From positions 1 to 36,047 of the forward strand of contig JAPLTR010000802.1 of NCBI GenBank assembly GCA_026398065.1: a stretch of DNA of 36,047 nt, given 5' to 3'. The stretch comes from Verrucomicrobiota bacterium (lineage in GTDB: Bacteria > Verrucomicrobiota > Verrucomicrobiia > Opitutales > Opitutaceae). Shown here in pieces: positions 1-8,287 of this stretch (positions are counted from its first letter, which is position 1; each line of letters begins with the position of its first letter). The translations under genes were made by a program, and so were the position numbers. The notes beneath the pieces are model-generated. The model was given only the letters and a program-made list of their open reading frames with translations, was not told where the DNA came from and did not search any database.

Positions 1-521
1 GCATCCCGCAGAGCCACGGCGAACATGTGCTCCTGATGTACGACATGCTGGCGCTCGCCTTCAAGACCGACTCGACCCGCGTCGCGACCTTCGCGCTCGC
101 GCACGACGGCGACAACCGCTCGTTTGGCGAGATCGGCATCCCTGAGGGCCACCACGACCTCTCGCACCACCAGGGGAACCAGGAGCGCATCGACAAGATT
201 TCCAAGATCGACCGGTGGTACTCCGAGCAGTTTGCCCGCTTCCTCCGCGACCTCGACGAAGCCCGGGATGTGGACGGCAATTCCGTGCTGCACAACACGC
301 GCATCGTCTACGGCAGCGGCAACGCCGACGCCAACCGCCACTCCCACGACAACCTGCCTGTGCTCCTTGCGGGAGGCGGCGGCGGCCTCCTGCAGCCCGG
401 CCGCTACGTGCAGCACGGCTCGAAGCCGATGAGCAACCTCTTCCTCACGCTGGCCGACCAGGCCGGGGCGACCGGTCTGGAGCGCTTCGGCGATTCCACG
501 GCGCGGCTCACGAATGTGTGA
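1..521 (+). CDS. DUF1552 family protein, C-terminal part (partial)
   Basis: The reading frame is open from base 3 and ends with TGA at 519-521, so only about the last 172 residues of the gene are in the window; the Met at 27 is internal. The visible part contains the segments MYDMLALAF, GIPEGHHDLSHH, RIDKISKIDRWYSEQFARFL and YGSGNADANRHSHDNLP, which match my memory of the C-terminal half of DUF1552 proteins from Verrucomicrobia and Planctomycetes. These are usually Tat-exported proteins of unknown activity with a sulfatase-like fold, often encoded beside DUF1592/DUF1588 cytochrome-containing partners, which here would lie upstream of the window. It converges on the metallophosphoesterase gene. 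Confidence 0.85.
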   Translation, partial: IPQSHGEHVLLMYDMLALAFKTDSTRVATFALAHDGDNRSFGEIGIPEGHHDLSHHQGNQERIDKISKIDRWYSEQFARFLRDLDEARDVDGNSVLHNTRIVYGSGNADANRHSHDNLPVLLAGGGGGLLQPGRYVQHGSKPMSNLFLTLADQAGATGLERFGDSTARLTNV

Positions 522-529
522 GAAATTGG

Positions 530-549
530 GCGGACTTCCGTCTGTCCGC
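530..549. terminator. Hairpin between convergent genes
   Basis: GCGGAC (530-535) pairs perfectly with GTCCGC (544-549) across an 8-nt loop. It lies in the 39-bp gap between the stop codons at 521 and 561. There is no U-tract, so a terminator role is inferred from position only. Confidence 0.4.
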
Positions 550-560
550 GCTGGACCAAC

Positions 561-1721
561 TCACACCGGCTTCGCCAGCAGCCTGGTCAGGTCCACTGTC
601 TTCCAGGGCTGCCGGCTCAGCCCGGGAAAGATCTTCGCGGTGACCTTCGGGCCATCGACGGTGACAATGGCGTAGCCGGGCAGGTCGGCATACTCGAAGT
701 CCTTCACGAAAGGCCGTTCGGCGTCGTAGACCGCGCGGCGGGCGGGCTCGGTTTCCGGGGAAAATTTTGGCTCCACGCGGATCTGGTCGCCGGTGTAGTC
801 GGCGAGGCCGGAGAGCGGCGTTTGGACGCGGGTGTCGGCGGTATTGATCACACTGCTGACGGCGAGCTGGGCGAACCGTCCGCGCGGCGTCTCGCGCGCG
901 ATGGTATTGAAGCGATGGATATGTCCGCCGAGCACCAGGGCGCGCTCGTGGCCGAGGAGTTCGAGGAGTTTTTCCCGTTTGATCCGGTCCTTGTCGCCGG
1001 AGAACAGATGCCACGTGGCGCGCGCGCCGTAGGGCACGACCGGCGGATGGATCACCGCGAAGAAGTGCCCGGCGGAGCGCTGCGCCGCCGCCGCCTCGAA
1101 CCACGCGAGGCTCTCGCGGTCATAGGCGTCGAAAAAGGCGAACTCGGCGTTGCCGCAGCGGACCGTGTAGCGGGCGCTGCGGATCTCCGCAGTTGCCGGC
1201 GCGAGGGCGCGCGCCTGTTCGGTGAGAAAAGGATGAAAGACTTTCGCGAACGCCGCGGGCGCGCCATCGCCGGTGATGTCGTGGTTGCCCTTGGCGAAGA
1301 GAAACGGCACGCCGAGCCTGGCATCGCGGAGGAAGGCGAGGGCCTCGGTGTTCTGCCGCACGGAGAGTTCCTCGCTGCCGCAGAGCCCCTCGACGACATC
1401 GCCGACCTGGAGCACGAAGTCCACGCGGGTCGCGGGCGTGCGGTTCAGTTCGGCAATGGTGTCGCGCAGGGTGGTGAAGAGCCGCGGCATGATCTCGGCC
1501 GTGAGCTTGGAGTAGTTCTTGATCTGGCTGAGGTCGTTGGGGTGGGTCTTGTCCAGCCACGCGAGGTCGTGGTGCTCGAGCCTGTCGTAGTGGAGGTCGC
1601 CGAGCAGCACGAAGGAGAAGGGCCGCGCGTCCGACGCGGCGCGCGTGTGCGGGGCAAGCACCAGCCCGGTCGCGGTCGCGGCGGTGCGGATGAAATGGCG
1701 GCGGGAGAGCGGGGTGTTCAT
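561..1721 (-). CDS. Tat-exported metallophosphoesterase
   Basis: 386 residues. The N-terminus SRRHFIRTAATATGLVLA is a twin-arginine signal, so the folded enzyme probably acts in the periplasm. Calcineurin-like metallophosphoesterase motifs appear in order: GDLHYD (first metal site), GDVVEG, GNHD, HPPVVPYG and GGHIHRF near residue 270. Such enzymes hydrolyse phosphomonoesters or diesters with a dinuclear metal centre; the substrate cannot be told from sequence. The start was chosen at 1721 because the Tat signal begins there and the ATG overlaps the TGA of the upstream NAD(P)H-binding gene (ATGA), which implies translational coupling. An upstream extension in the same frame is only antisense or overlap sequence of that neighbour. 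Confidence 0.88.
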   Translation of the reverse strand: MNTPLSRRHFIRTAATATGLVLAPHTRAASDARPFSFVLLGDLHYDRLEHHDLAWLDKTHPNDLSQIKNYSKLTAEIMPRLFTTLRDTIAELNRTPATRVDFVLQVGDVVEGLCGSEELSVRQNTEALAFLRDARLGVPFLFAKGNHDITGDGAPAAFAKVFHPFLTEQARALAPATAEIRSARYTVRCGNAEFAFFDAYDRESLAWFEAAAAQRSAGHFFAVIHPPVVPYGARATWHLFSGDKDRIKREKLLELLGHERALVLGGHIHRFNTIARETPRGRFAQLAVSSVINTADTRVQTPLSGLADYTGDQIRVEPKFSPETEPARRAVYDAERPFVKDFEYADLPGYAIVTVDGPKVTAKIFPGLSRQPWKTVDLTRLLAKPV

Positions 1722-2359
1722 GGCGTGGGGGCGATCGCTTCGGACTCGATGAAGTGCGTGCCGGGCCGGGCGGCGAGGACGGCCTCCAGCAGCGCCCGGG
1801 CGATGTGGTCGGCGGAGACCACGCGATAGCGGCGCGGGAGCAGGGGCGTGAGGGCGGCGAAAAGCCGGAGCCCCAGCGCTTCGAGCGGACGGCGTTCGGC
1901 GCGGTCGCCACCGATGAAGGAGGGGCGCACGATCGTGAGGGACGGAAACCCAAGGGCGGCGAGCGCGCGTTCCGTTTCGCCCTTGGTGCGGAGATAGAAC
2001 GTACGCGAGGAGGGATCGGCGCCCACGGACGAGGTGAGGGCGTAAGCGCCGGCGCCCGAGCGCCGGGCAAGGGCGGCGACGGCGAGCGGGTAGTCGTGAT
2101 CTACCTTGCGAAAGGCCGGTTGCGAACCGGCCCGCTTGATCGTGGTGCCGAGCGTGCAGATGACGCCGTCCACTCTCCACCATGGCGCGCCCTCGGGCAG
2201 CGCGTCGAAATCGACCAGCGGATTTTCTAGCTTGGCATGAGGCGGCAGCGGCCGACGCGTAGGAGCGACGAGCTGCGCGACGTCGGGATTGTCCAGCGCC
2301 TGCCGGAGGACGCTCTGACCAACGAGGCCGGTTGCGCCGACGAGGAGGAGGGTTTTCAT
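1718..2359 (-). CDS. NAD(P)H-binding Rossmann-fold oxidoreductase-like protein
   Basis: 213 residues. The N-terminal MKTLLLVGATGLVGQSVL carries the GxxGxxG dinucleotide-binding loop of extended short-chain dehydrogenase/HTATIP2-like proteins. CTLGTTIKRAGSQPAFRKVD and the segment YALTSSVGADPSSRTFYLRTKGETE supply the usual middle part, with Tyr and Lys in a YxxxK-like context; IVRPSFIGG is the substrate-side strand. The family commonly acts as NAD(P)-dependent reductases or as redox sensors, so no substrate is assigned. The ATG at 2359 is preferred over one 36 nt upstream because the Rossmann strand begins directly after it. It is the first gene of a two-gene operon with the metallophosphoesterase. 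Confidence 0.85.
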   Translation of the reverse strand: MKTLLLVGATGLVGQSVLRQALDNPDVAQLVAPTRRPLPPHAKLENPLVDFDALPEGAPWWRVDGVICTLGTTIKRAGSQPAFRKVDHDYPLAVAALARRSGAGAYALTSSVGADPSSRTFYLRTKGETERALAALGFPSLTIVRPSFIGGDRAERRPLEALGLRLFAALTPLLPRRYRVVSADHIARALLEAVLAARPGTHFIESEAIAPTP

Positions 2360-2538
2360 GGCGGAGGGCTGATTCATGCAGACTGGCGAAGACAAGCGTG
2401 GCCGACGAGCACGCAGATACGGGGGGGCTTCTCCCGTGATGAGGGAAAGACGCTCAAGGGCCCTCGTAAATTTCTACTCAATTTCAGGCGCCGACGTGCC
2501 GATACGAAACACACGTCTGCTGTTAATCATTGTCCCCC

Positions 2539-2694
2539 ATGCTCACCCAATCGTTCCGCTCCACGCTCATCACGCTGTTGCTGTTCGTCATTGCTGGAAT
2601 GGTGATTGCGGCCTCGGCCTGGACGGGAGGCGGTCAGGTCAATCCCGCCAATCTGGCCGAGATTGGTCGTAGTCCCGCGGTCGGAACGCGCTGA
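2539..2694 (+). CDS. Small single-pass membrane peptide, 51 residues
   Basis: ATG at 2539, TGA at 2692-2694. The peptide has a short basic N-terminus (QSFRST), one hydrophobic helix (about residues 9-27, LITLLLFVIAGMVIAASAW) and a short polar tail ending AVGTR. The leader is C-rich (TGTCCCCC), like that of other genes in the window. A GC hairpin follows 14 nt after the stop. I do not recognise a family. Its place in front of the decaheme cytochrome suggests, without proof, an accessory role in that electron-transfer locus; it could instead be an independent small gene. The long flanking gap has no other convincing gene. Confidence 0.5.
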   Translation: MLTQSFRSTLITLLLFVIAGMVIAASAWTGGGQVNPANLAEIGRSPAVGTR

Positions 2695-2707
2695 CCGCGA
2701 GCGCAGA

Positions 2708-2731
2708 GGACCGGCGGAGTTCAGCCGGTCC
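2708..2731 (+). terminator. GC hairpin after the 51-residue gene
   Basis: GGACCGGC (2708-2715) pairs with GCCGGTCC (2724-2731) across 8 nt, starting 14 nt after the stop at 2694. No U-run follows, so it may be a weak terminator or a processing/attenuation hairpin before the cytochrome genes. Confidence 0.4.
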
Positions 2732-2911
2732 GTGGTTTGCGGCCAAGATATCGCTGCAGTCAGTCCGCTTGACTGCCGGCGAAGGCGATCAAAACGCCGG
2801 AGTGTAACAGCATGGTTACCATTTGGCTTTCGCCCAAGTGGACGGGTCCGGGGATTTGTCGGCCCGGCCGAACCCGAGATTTCGGCCCGCAACCACCATT
2901 CCGTGAGCCCC
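2732..2911 (+). promoter_or_regulatory. Leader region of the decaheme cytochrome operon
   Basis: 180 bp without a coding signal. It holds two inverted repeats: GCAGTCA (2756-2762) with TGACTGC (2770-2776), and GTAAC (2804-2808) with GTTAC (2815-2819). One or both could be operator half-sites or an mRNA hairpin. I could not identify a convincing -35/-10 pair, nor a recognisable FNR or CRP site. Confidence 0.3.
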
Positions 2912-3931
2912 ATGCCACCCGCCGATCACCCTCCCGTGAAACATCCCTGGCCGTCTTCGGCCCGCCGGATCGTCCTCGCCGCCGGATTCTTCTCCGTAGC
3001 CACCCTTGTGACCACCCTGCTGGCGAAGCCCGGGACTGCGCCCGTCCCGGCCGCAGCAGCGGCACCGCTCAACGGCGGTGCCGAGTACGTGGGCGAGGCG
3101 GTCTGCATCGCCTGTCACGCTCCGCAGAACAAGCAGTTTACGCACACCCAGCACGCAAATGTCTTCCGGTTGAACCCGAAGAACGAGAAGGAAAAGGTCA
3201 GCTGCGAGGCGTGTCACGGTCCCGGTTCCAATCATCTCAAGGACCCCATCAGTCCCTCGAACCACAGTGCGCTCGTCGGCTTCACCAAGGGCTGGGGTAC
3301 GCCGGTGGCCCAGCAGACGGCGATGTGTCTCCAGTGCCATGAGGGCGGCGAGCGGATGTTCTGGGCGGGCTCGACGCATGCGACGAACGACCTGAGCTGC
3401 AGCGACTGCCACAACCCGATGGCGAAGATCTCCGCCACGGGCCTCCTCAAGAAACCGAGCATCAACGAAACGTGCTACACCTGCCACCAGCAGCAGCGCG
3501 CGGACTTTGCGAAACGCTCCCACATGCCGGTCGCCGAGGGAAAGCTGAGCTGCGTGGACTGCCACAATCCCCACGGCGCGACCTCGAAGACCCTGCTGAA
3601 GGCCGATTCCGTCAACGAACTTTGCTACAACTGTCACACCGAGAAGCGCGGCCCCTTCCTCTGGGAGCACGCCCCGGTGCGCGACAACTGCCTCACCTGC
3701 CACAACGCGCACGGTTCCAACCACGACAAGCTCCTGCAGGTCGCGCGTCCGATGCTGTGCCAGCAGTGCCACACCAATGCCGGGGGCCATCAGTCCAATC
3801 TCTACAACGCCGGCCAGCTCATCGGCGCCGGCGGCGGCGTGAGTTCCCGCGTGCTGGGCCGCTCGTGCCAGAACTGCCACTCGCAGATCCACGGCAGCAA
3901 TCACCCGGCCGGAGCGCGGTTCCAACGCTGA
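2912..3931 (+). CDS. Decaheme c-type cytochrome, DmsE/MtrA family
   Basis: 339 residues with exactly ten CxxCH haem c motifs, from CIACH at 65-69 to CQNCH at 319-323, giving ten covalently bound haems. An uncleaved or signal-like hydrophobic segment (about residues 20-38) precedes them, so the protein is periplasmic or anchored to the inner membrane. Length, haem count and the following MtrB/PioB-type barrel match the DmsE/MtrA/PioA group, in which a decaheme protein is plugged inside an outer-membrane barrel and passes electrons across it. The ATG at 2912 is chosen because it precedes the signal segment; the open frame upstream to 2606 overlaps the small peptide gene and is not protein-like. 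It is separated by 23 bp from the barrel gene, so the two are probably one operon. Confidence 0.93.
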   Translation: MPPADHPPVKHPWPSSARRIVLAAGFFSVATLVTTLLAKPGTAPVPAAAAAPLNGGAEYVGEAVCIACHAPQNKQFTHTQHANVFRLNPKNEKEKVSCEACHGPGSNHLKDPISPSNHSALVGFTKGWGTPVAQQTAMCLQCHEGGERMFWAGSTHATNDLSCSDCHNPMAKISATGLLKKPSINETCYTCHQQQRADFAKRSHMPVAEGKLSCVDCHNPHGATSKTLLKADSVNELCYNCHTEKRGPFLWEHAPVRDNCLTCHNAHGSNHDKLLQVARPMLCQQCHTNAGGHQSNLYNAGQLIGAGGGVSSRVLGRSCQNCHSQIHGSNHPAGARFQR

Positions 3932-3954
3932 GTCCACCCCGATCCCGTACCCCC

Positions 3955-6645
3955 ATGAAGACGCTTTTCCGGATCGCCCTTCCCGCCGCCTCGCTGGCCG
4001 GCCTATCCCTCGTTTCCCCCGCCGTCGCCTCGCCGCTCGCCGACTCGGCGGCCGGGGTTGGCACCGTGCTTGGCAACAGCCTCAGCGCGTCCGCGCAGAA
4101 CGCCCGCCCGCTCGACCCCGAGTGGGTGAAGGCCAAGCGCACGCCGACCGGCTCGATGTTCAAGCTGCCCTTCGATGTGCCGAAGGCGGCCGACATCCAG
4201 AAATCCACCTCGGGCTGGGAGTATTCCGGCCAGTTGGAATTTGGCGTGATCGGCGGCGACGCCGACGAGCGCAACGCGCAGTTCCGGATGTATCAGGATC
4301 CGGGTGAGGGCGCGTACGTGAACAACTTCAGCCTCCAGTTGAAGAAGCCCGAGGGCGGCTACTACGTCGATGTCACCGGCGGCGGCGCTGGCCGGCACGA
4401 CCAGTACTACGGGCTCCAGTTTGGCCGCTACAACGACTGGAAGGTGAAACTGTTCTTCAGCGAGACGCCGCATATCTTCACCGACCGCTACAAAACGATT
4501 TGGAGCGGGATCGGCACCGACCAGCTCACGCTGCTCCCGGGACTCACCGCCGGTGGCACGGCCACGACGGCGACCGACAACGCCAATGTCCTCGCCACTG
4601 CGCTCAACGGCCCGCCGATCACGCTCGGCCTCACCCGCAAGCGCGCAGGCGTCCGGATCGACGCCAACCTCTCGACGACCTGGAAGGCCTACCTCGGCTA
4701 CTCGCTGGAAGAGCGCAAGGGCGCCCGTCCGTTTGGCGCGGTGTGGGGCGCGGCCAACACCGGCGGCACGGCCCCGATGGAAATCCCCGAGCCGATCGAC
4801 TACTCGACCCACGATCTCCTCGCGGGGCTCACGCACGTCGACGGGGTCAACGCGTTCAACCTCCGTCTGTCGGCCTCGCTGTTCCGCAACCATATCAGCA
4901 CGCTCACCTTCGAGGAGCCGTATCGCATCGCACCCGGCGCCGGCGTCACGAGCGTCCCCGCGGCCGGTGCCTTCACGCAGGGCCGGATGGATCTCGCGCC
5001 CAGCAACCAGGCCTACAACGCCCGCGCCGAGTACACGCGGTCGCTGCCCAATTTCCACAAGGGCTACATCACCGCGGTCGTCTCCGCCGGGAAATGGCGC
5101 CAGGACGACACGCTCCTCCCGTACACGACCATCCCCAACCTTTCGCTGGCCAACGTCACGCTGCTGCCAGGCGGCGGCTGGGACACCACCGGCTCGCTCA
5201 GCCGCCGTTCCACCGATGCCACGATCGACACCCGCCTCGCCGACCTGACGTTTTCCGTCAACCCGACCGATGCCCTCAACCTGAAGGCCAAGGCCCGCTA
5301 TCAGGAGACGAAGAACGACACCGACCCCTTCCTCGCGGTCAATCCCAACGCCGTGTACGTCGACGCCGATGCGGCGACCGCCGGCAACCAGACCCGCGGC
5401 CTCACGCTCGACGGGATCACCGGCGTCTGGGGCCGCCTCATCAACGACGGCACCGGCCAGAGCATCCTGTACGGGGCCAACGCGACCCCCGCCGGCAACA
5501 TCCCGATCAAGAGCGCCGTTTACGGCAGCAAGCTCTTCCGCTTCGGGCCGACCGCCGAATACCGGCTCAGCAAGCTCACGTCGTTCAACGGCTCGGTCGA
5601 ACGCGAGGTCACCTCGCGCACGGACCGGGTCCGCGACCGCACCTGGGAGGACAAGGCCAAGCTCGGCTACGTGAACCGCGGGGTGCGCGACGCCACCGTG
5701 CGGCTCTCCTACGAGTTCGACCGGCGCCGCGGCAGCGCGTATCGCGTTTCCTCCTACGACGACGACTTCAGCTCCGCCCTCGTCCCGATCCCGACGACCG
5801 CCGGCACCAACGTCGCGTCCTGGGCCGTGCGCAACAACAGCGGGCTCCGCACGCTCGACCTTGCCGACCGGGACCAGCACATCGTAAACGCCCGGCTCGA
5901 CACGATGGTGCGCCCGGACCTCGATGCCGGCCTTTCCTTCCAGGCCCGCGAGGCGAAGTTCCCGGATGCCGATTACGGCCGCACCCGGCAGGGCCAGCGC
6001 TCGGCCAACCTCGACCTGAACTACCAGCCGTCGCCGCGCCAGACGATCTACGCGTTCTACTCGTATCAATTGGGCAAGTACCGCCAGGCGGCGATCGCCA
6101 ACGCCAATGCCAACGTGACCATCGGCCAGACCACGCCCTTCGGCGTCGTCACGCCGGCCAACGCGATCGACTACGGCTCCGCGCCCGGCGGTCTCGTCTA
6201 TCCGCTCCTGAGCACGTGGGGCGCCGACAGCACCGACCGCAACCACGTGACGGGCTTCGGCCTGAAGCAGGAGATCGGCAAGCTGAGCCTGAACATCGAC
6301 TACTCGTACTCCACCGGCCGCACCCGCCTGGACTACTCCTACAATGTCGGCGGCGCCCTCAATGCCGCCCAGGCCCTCCTCGCCGGCAGCCGCATGCCCG
6401 ACATGGCGACGGACGTGAACTACCTCGACGCGAGCCTGCGCATCCCGCTCACGACGCGGTTCTCCGCCCGGCTGATCTATCGCTATCAGAAGGAAGTCAT
6501 CCGCGACTGGCACTACCTGAACCTCGCCGCGACCCCGGTTGTGGCCGCCAATGTCAACGCCACGCCGACGGCGGTCGTCCTCGACGGCGGCCCGCAGAGC
6601 TATCGCGTCAACTGGTTCGGCGTGATGTTCCAGGTGAAGCTCTGA
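3955..6645 (+). CDS. MtrB/PioB-type decaheme-associated outer-membrane beta-barrel
   Basis: 896 residues. MKTLFRIALPAASLAGLSLV followed by SPAVAS is a clear Sec signal. The mature part consists of alternating amphipathic strands rich in Tyr, Gly, Asn and Asp, with repeated strand pairs such as YRLSKLTSFNGSVER and LDAGLSFQAREAKF, and ends FGVMFQVKL, an outer-membrane C-terminal signature. I see no cysteine, so the N-terminal CxxC known from Shewanella MtrB is absent, as in several MtrB/PioB relatives. It is longer than MtrB (about 700), suggesting larger loops. The partner is the decaheme cytochrome immediately upstream. No extracellular MtrC/OmcA-like multihaem protein is encoded nearby, so the terminal surface component is unknown or absent, as in Pio systems. 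Confidence 0.88.
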   Translation: MKTLFRIALPAASLAGLSLVSPAVASPLADSAAGVGTVLGNSLSASAQNARPLDPEWVKAKRTPTGSMFKLPFDVPKAADIQKSTSGWEYSGQLEFGVIGGDADERNAQFRMYQDPGEGAYVNNFSLQLKKPEGGYYVDVTGGGAGRHDQYYGLQFGRYNDWKVKLFFSETPHIFTDRYKTIWSGIGTDQLTLLPGLTAGGTATTATDNANVLATALNGPPITLGLTRKRAGVRIDANLSTTWKAYLGYSLEERKGARPFGAVWGAANTGGTAPMEIPEPIDYSTHDLLAGLTHVDGVNAFNLRLSASLFRNHISTLTFEEPYRIAPGAGVTSVPAAGAFTQGRMDLAPSNQAYNARAEYTRSLPNFHKGYITAVVSAGKWRQDDTLLPYTTIPNLSLANVTLLPGGGWDTTGSLSRRSTDATIDTRLADLTFSVNPTDALNLKAKARYQETKNDTDPFLAVNPNAVYVDADAATAGNQTRGLTLDGITGVWGRLINDGTGQSILYGANATPAGNIPIKSAVYGSKLFRFGPTAEYRLSKLTSFNGSVEREVTSRTDRVRDRTWEDKAKLGYVNRGVRDATVRLSYEFDRRRGSAYRVSSYDDDFSSALVPIPTTAGTNVASWAVRNNSGLRTLDLADRDQHIVNARLDTMVRPDLDAGLSFQAREAKFPDADYGRTRQGQRSANLDLNYQPSPRQTIYAFYSYQLGKYRQAAIANANANVTIGQTTPFGVVTPANAIDYGSAPGGLVYPLLSTWGADSTDRNHVTGFGLKQEIGKLSLNIDYSYSTGRTRLDYSYNVGGALNAAQALLAGSRMPDMATDVNYLDASLRIPLTTRFSARLIYRYQKEVIRDWHYLNLAATPVVAANVNATPTAVVLDGGPQSYRVNWFGVMFQVKL

Positions 6646-6663
6646 GGGTTCGCCACGCGCCGC

Positions 6664-6739
6664 TTTGCAGGGCGTCCGTCTTGCGGACGCCGTTGTGCGA
6701 ACTTCCCCAACGGCGTCTGCAAGACAGACGCCCTACAAA
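6664..6739. repeat. Nested palindrome (REPIN-like), two hairpin arms
   Basis: A 32-nt left arm (6664-6695) is inverted-complementary to the right arm (6708-6739) at 29 of 32 positions, separated by 12 nt. Each arm is itself a hairpin: GGCGTCCG with CGGACGCC on the left, GGCGTCTG with CAGACGCC on the right, both with 5-nt loops. Two of the three differences between arms are compensatory within each hairpin. This is the architecture of REP doublets; it sits just after the barrel stop codon and could also stabilise the 3' end of its mRNA. Confidence 0.75.
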
Positions 6740-6743
6740 ACGA

Positions 6744-6762
6744 GCCCCGCTAGCGGCGGGGC
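6744..6762. terminator. GC hairpin between convergent genes
   Basis: GCCCCGC (6744-6750) pairs with GCGGGGC (6756-6762) over a 5-nt loop, between the barrel gene and the convergent GTPase gene (stop at 6793). No T-run follows on either strand. Confidence 0.4.
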
Positions 6763-6792
6763 CCGACGGTTGAACCCAACGGACCGTTGCCC

Positions 6793-8214
6793 TTAGACGA
6801 GGCAGGCCTTGAACGCCTCCGTGAGGGCGGGGCGGTCGAGGTTCTTGCCGATGAAGACGAGGGTGTTGGTGCGCGGGTCCTTGCCCCACTCGCGGTCGAA
6901 CTTGGCGTCGAAGAGCATGTGCACGCCCTGGAAGACGAGGCGCTTGTTGGTGCCCTTCACGCTGAGCACGCCCTTCATGCGGTAGATGTCGCCACCCTTG
7001 GTGCGGAGGAGTTCGCTGATCCAGTCGTTGAGCTTCTTGCCGTCGAGGTCGCCGGGCATGCTGATGCCGACGGAGGTGACGGCGTCGTTGTGGGTGTGCG
7101 CGACATGGTAGTCACGCTGCCAGCCGGGCTTCGCGACCTCGCCCATGATGTGGATGTGCAGCGGATCGTGGCCGCAGGACTCGAAGACGAGATAGAAGCC
7201 GGGCGCCGGGATCTTGAGCTGGAAATGGGCGTGTCCGTCGGTGAGGAGCAGGCGGTGGAGGGAGGCGCCGGGGACGACCGTATCGCCTTCCTTGAGACGG
7301 GATTCCCAGTCGGAAAACACGAGGACGGCGGCGTCGCGCGCGGTCGCGATGTCGGCCTCGTCGAGGGACTTCACCGGCATCACGACGATGTCGAGCTCGT
7401 TGGGGTTGCCGTGGTGGTGATGGTGGTCATGGCCCTCCTCGCTATGCGCGTGGTCATGGCCGTGGTCGTGGCCTTCGTGCGAATGGTCGTGGTCGCAGTG
7501 GCCGATCGCGAGGTCGTGTGAGCCGGCGGGGAGCGCGTAGGCGCCCGCCCACTCGAACGGGTACTCGGGCTCCATGAACTGCGGGTCGAGCTCGGTGGCG
7601 CGGGAAAGGTTGAAACCGCCCACGTCGAGCACGCGGTCCAGGGGGATGTCGCAGTTGTGCGTGCGGTGGATGCGCGCGACCGCATTGATTTTCCGGATAC
7701 GCGCCTCGAGGGCGTCGAGGTCGAGGGTGGGGACGAGGTCGGTCTTGTTGAGCAGGATCACGTCGGCGAAGGCGAGCTGCTTGACGGACTCGTCGTCGGA
7801 GTCGAGGTGCTGGAGGACGTGCTTCGCGTCGACGACGGTGACGATGGCGTCGAGGCGGAAGCTGGCCTTCATCTCGTCGTCGGTGAAAAAGGTCTGGGCG
7901 ACGGGCGCGGGGTTGGCGAGTCCGGTGGTCTCGATCAGGATGCCGTCGAGCTTGTCCTTGCGCTTGAGCAGGCGGCCGAGGATGCGGATGAGGTCGCCGC
8001 GGACGGAGCAGCAGATGCAGCCGTTGTTCATCTCGAAGAGCTCCTCGTCGGAGGAGATCACGAGCTGGTGGTCCACGCCGACCTCGCCGAACTCGTTCTC
8101 GATCACGGCGAGCTTCTTGCCGTGCTGTTCGGTGAGGATGCGGTTGAGGAGGGTAGTCTTGCCGGCGCCGAGGAAGCCGGTGAGGACCGTGACGGGAATG
8201 GGCGGGAGGGACAT
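6793..8214 (-). CDS. COG0523 (CobW-type) metallochaperone GTPase with His-rich linker
   Basis: 473 residues. The G domain shows Walker [10 protein letters not shown] (13-21), the metal-binding CICC motif (66-69), IETTG and NKTD (156-159). A long linker (239-269) is extremely His/Asp-rich ([11 protein letters not shown] and HDHHHHHGN), then a roughly 100-residue insert, and a CobW C-terminal domain ending [20 protein letters not shown]0523 proteins use GTP hydrolysis to deliver zinc, cobalt or nickel to client proteins; the His-rich linker favours zinc or nickel. The insert with the [11 protein letters not shown] and [14 protein letters not shown] segments resembles a known long subgroup of the family, so I do not regard it as a new fusion. 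The start at 8214 precedes the P-loop strand directly. Downstream of the truncated lipoprotein; possibly a zinc-related cluster. Confidence 0.9.
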   Translation of the reverse strand: MSLPPIPVTVLTGFLGAGKTTLLNRILTEQHGKKLAVIENEFGEVGVDHQLVISSDEELFEMNNGCICCSVRGDLIRILGRLLKRKDKLDGILIETTGLANPAPVAQTFFTDDEMKASFRLDAIVTVVDAKHVLQHLDSDDESVKQLAFADVILLNKTDLVPTLDLDALEARIRKINAVARIHRTHNCDIPLDRVLDVGGFNLSRATELDPQFMEPEYPFEWAGAYALPAGSHDLAIGHCDHDHSHEGHDHGHDHAHSEEGHDHHHHHGNPNELDIVVMPVKSLDEADIATARDAAVLVFSDWESRLKEGDTVVPGASLHRLLLTDGHAHFQLKIPAPGFYLVFESCGHDPLHIHIMGEVAKPGWQRDYHVAHTHNDAVTSVGISMPGDLDGKKLNDWISELLRTKGGDIYRMKGVLSVKGTNKRLVFQGVHMLFDAKFDREWGKDPRTNTLVFIGKNLDRPALTEAFKACLV

Positions 8215-8287
8215 GAGCGAGGGAAAGTGAGAGGGAAAGGGGGGAGGGGCAAACAAAGCCGGCGGGCCGGGGTTTGCAACCGTGTGG

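Noticed and set aside
2496-2505. GTGCCGATAC shared with 17097-17106 upstream of the SpoIIAA-like gene
   Set aside because: A single 10-nt match in 36 kb on two strands is not rare enough, and the flanks differ.
4003-6513. Minus-strand open frame of 836 codons opposite the outer-membrane barrel
   Set aside because: Val/Arg/Gly/Asp-rich antisense text; the plus strand encodes a clear signal peptide and barrel.
7230-7405. Insert in the COG0523 GTPase as a new domain fusion
   Set aside because: The VPGxxxRLxL / PGxYxxFxxxH segment recurs, as I recall, in a long subgroup of COG0523 proteins from many phyla.
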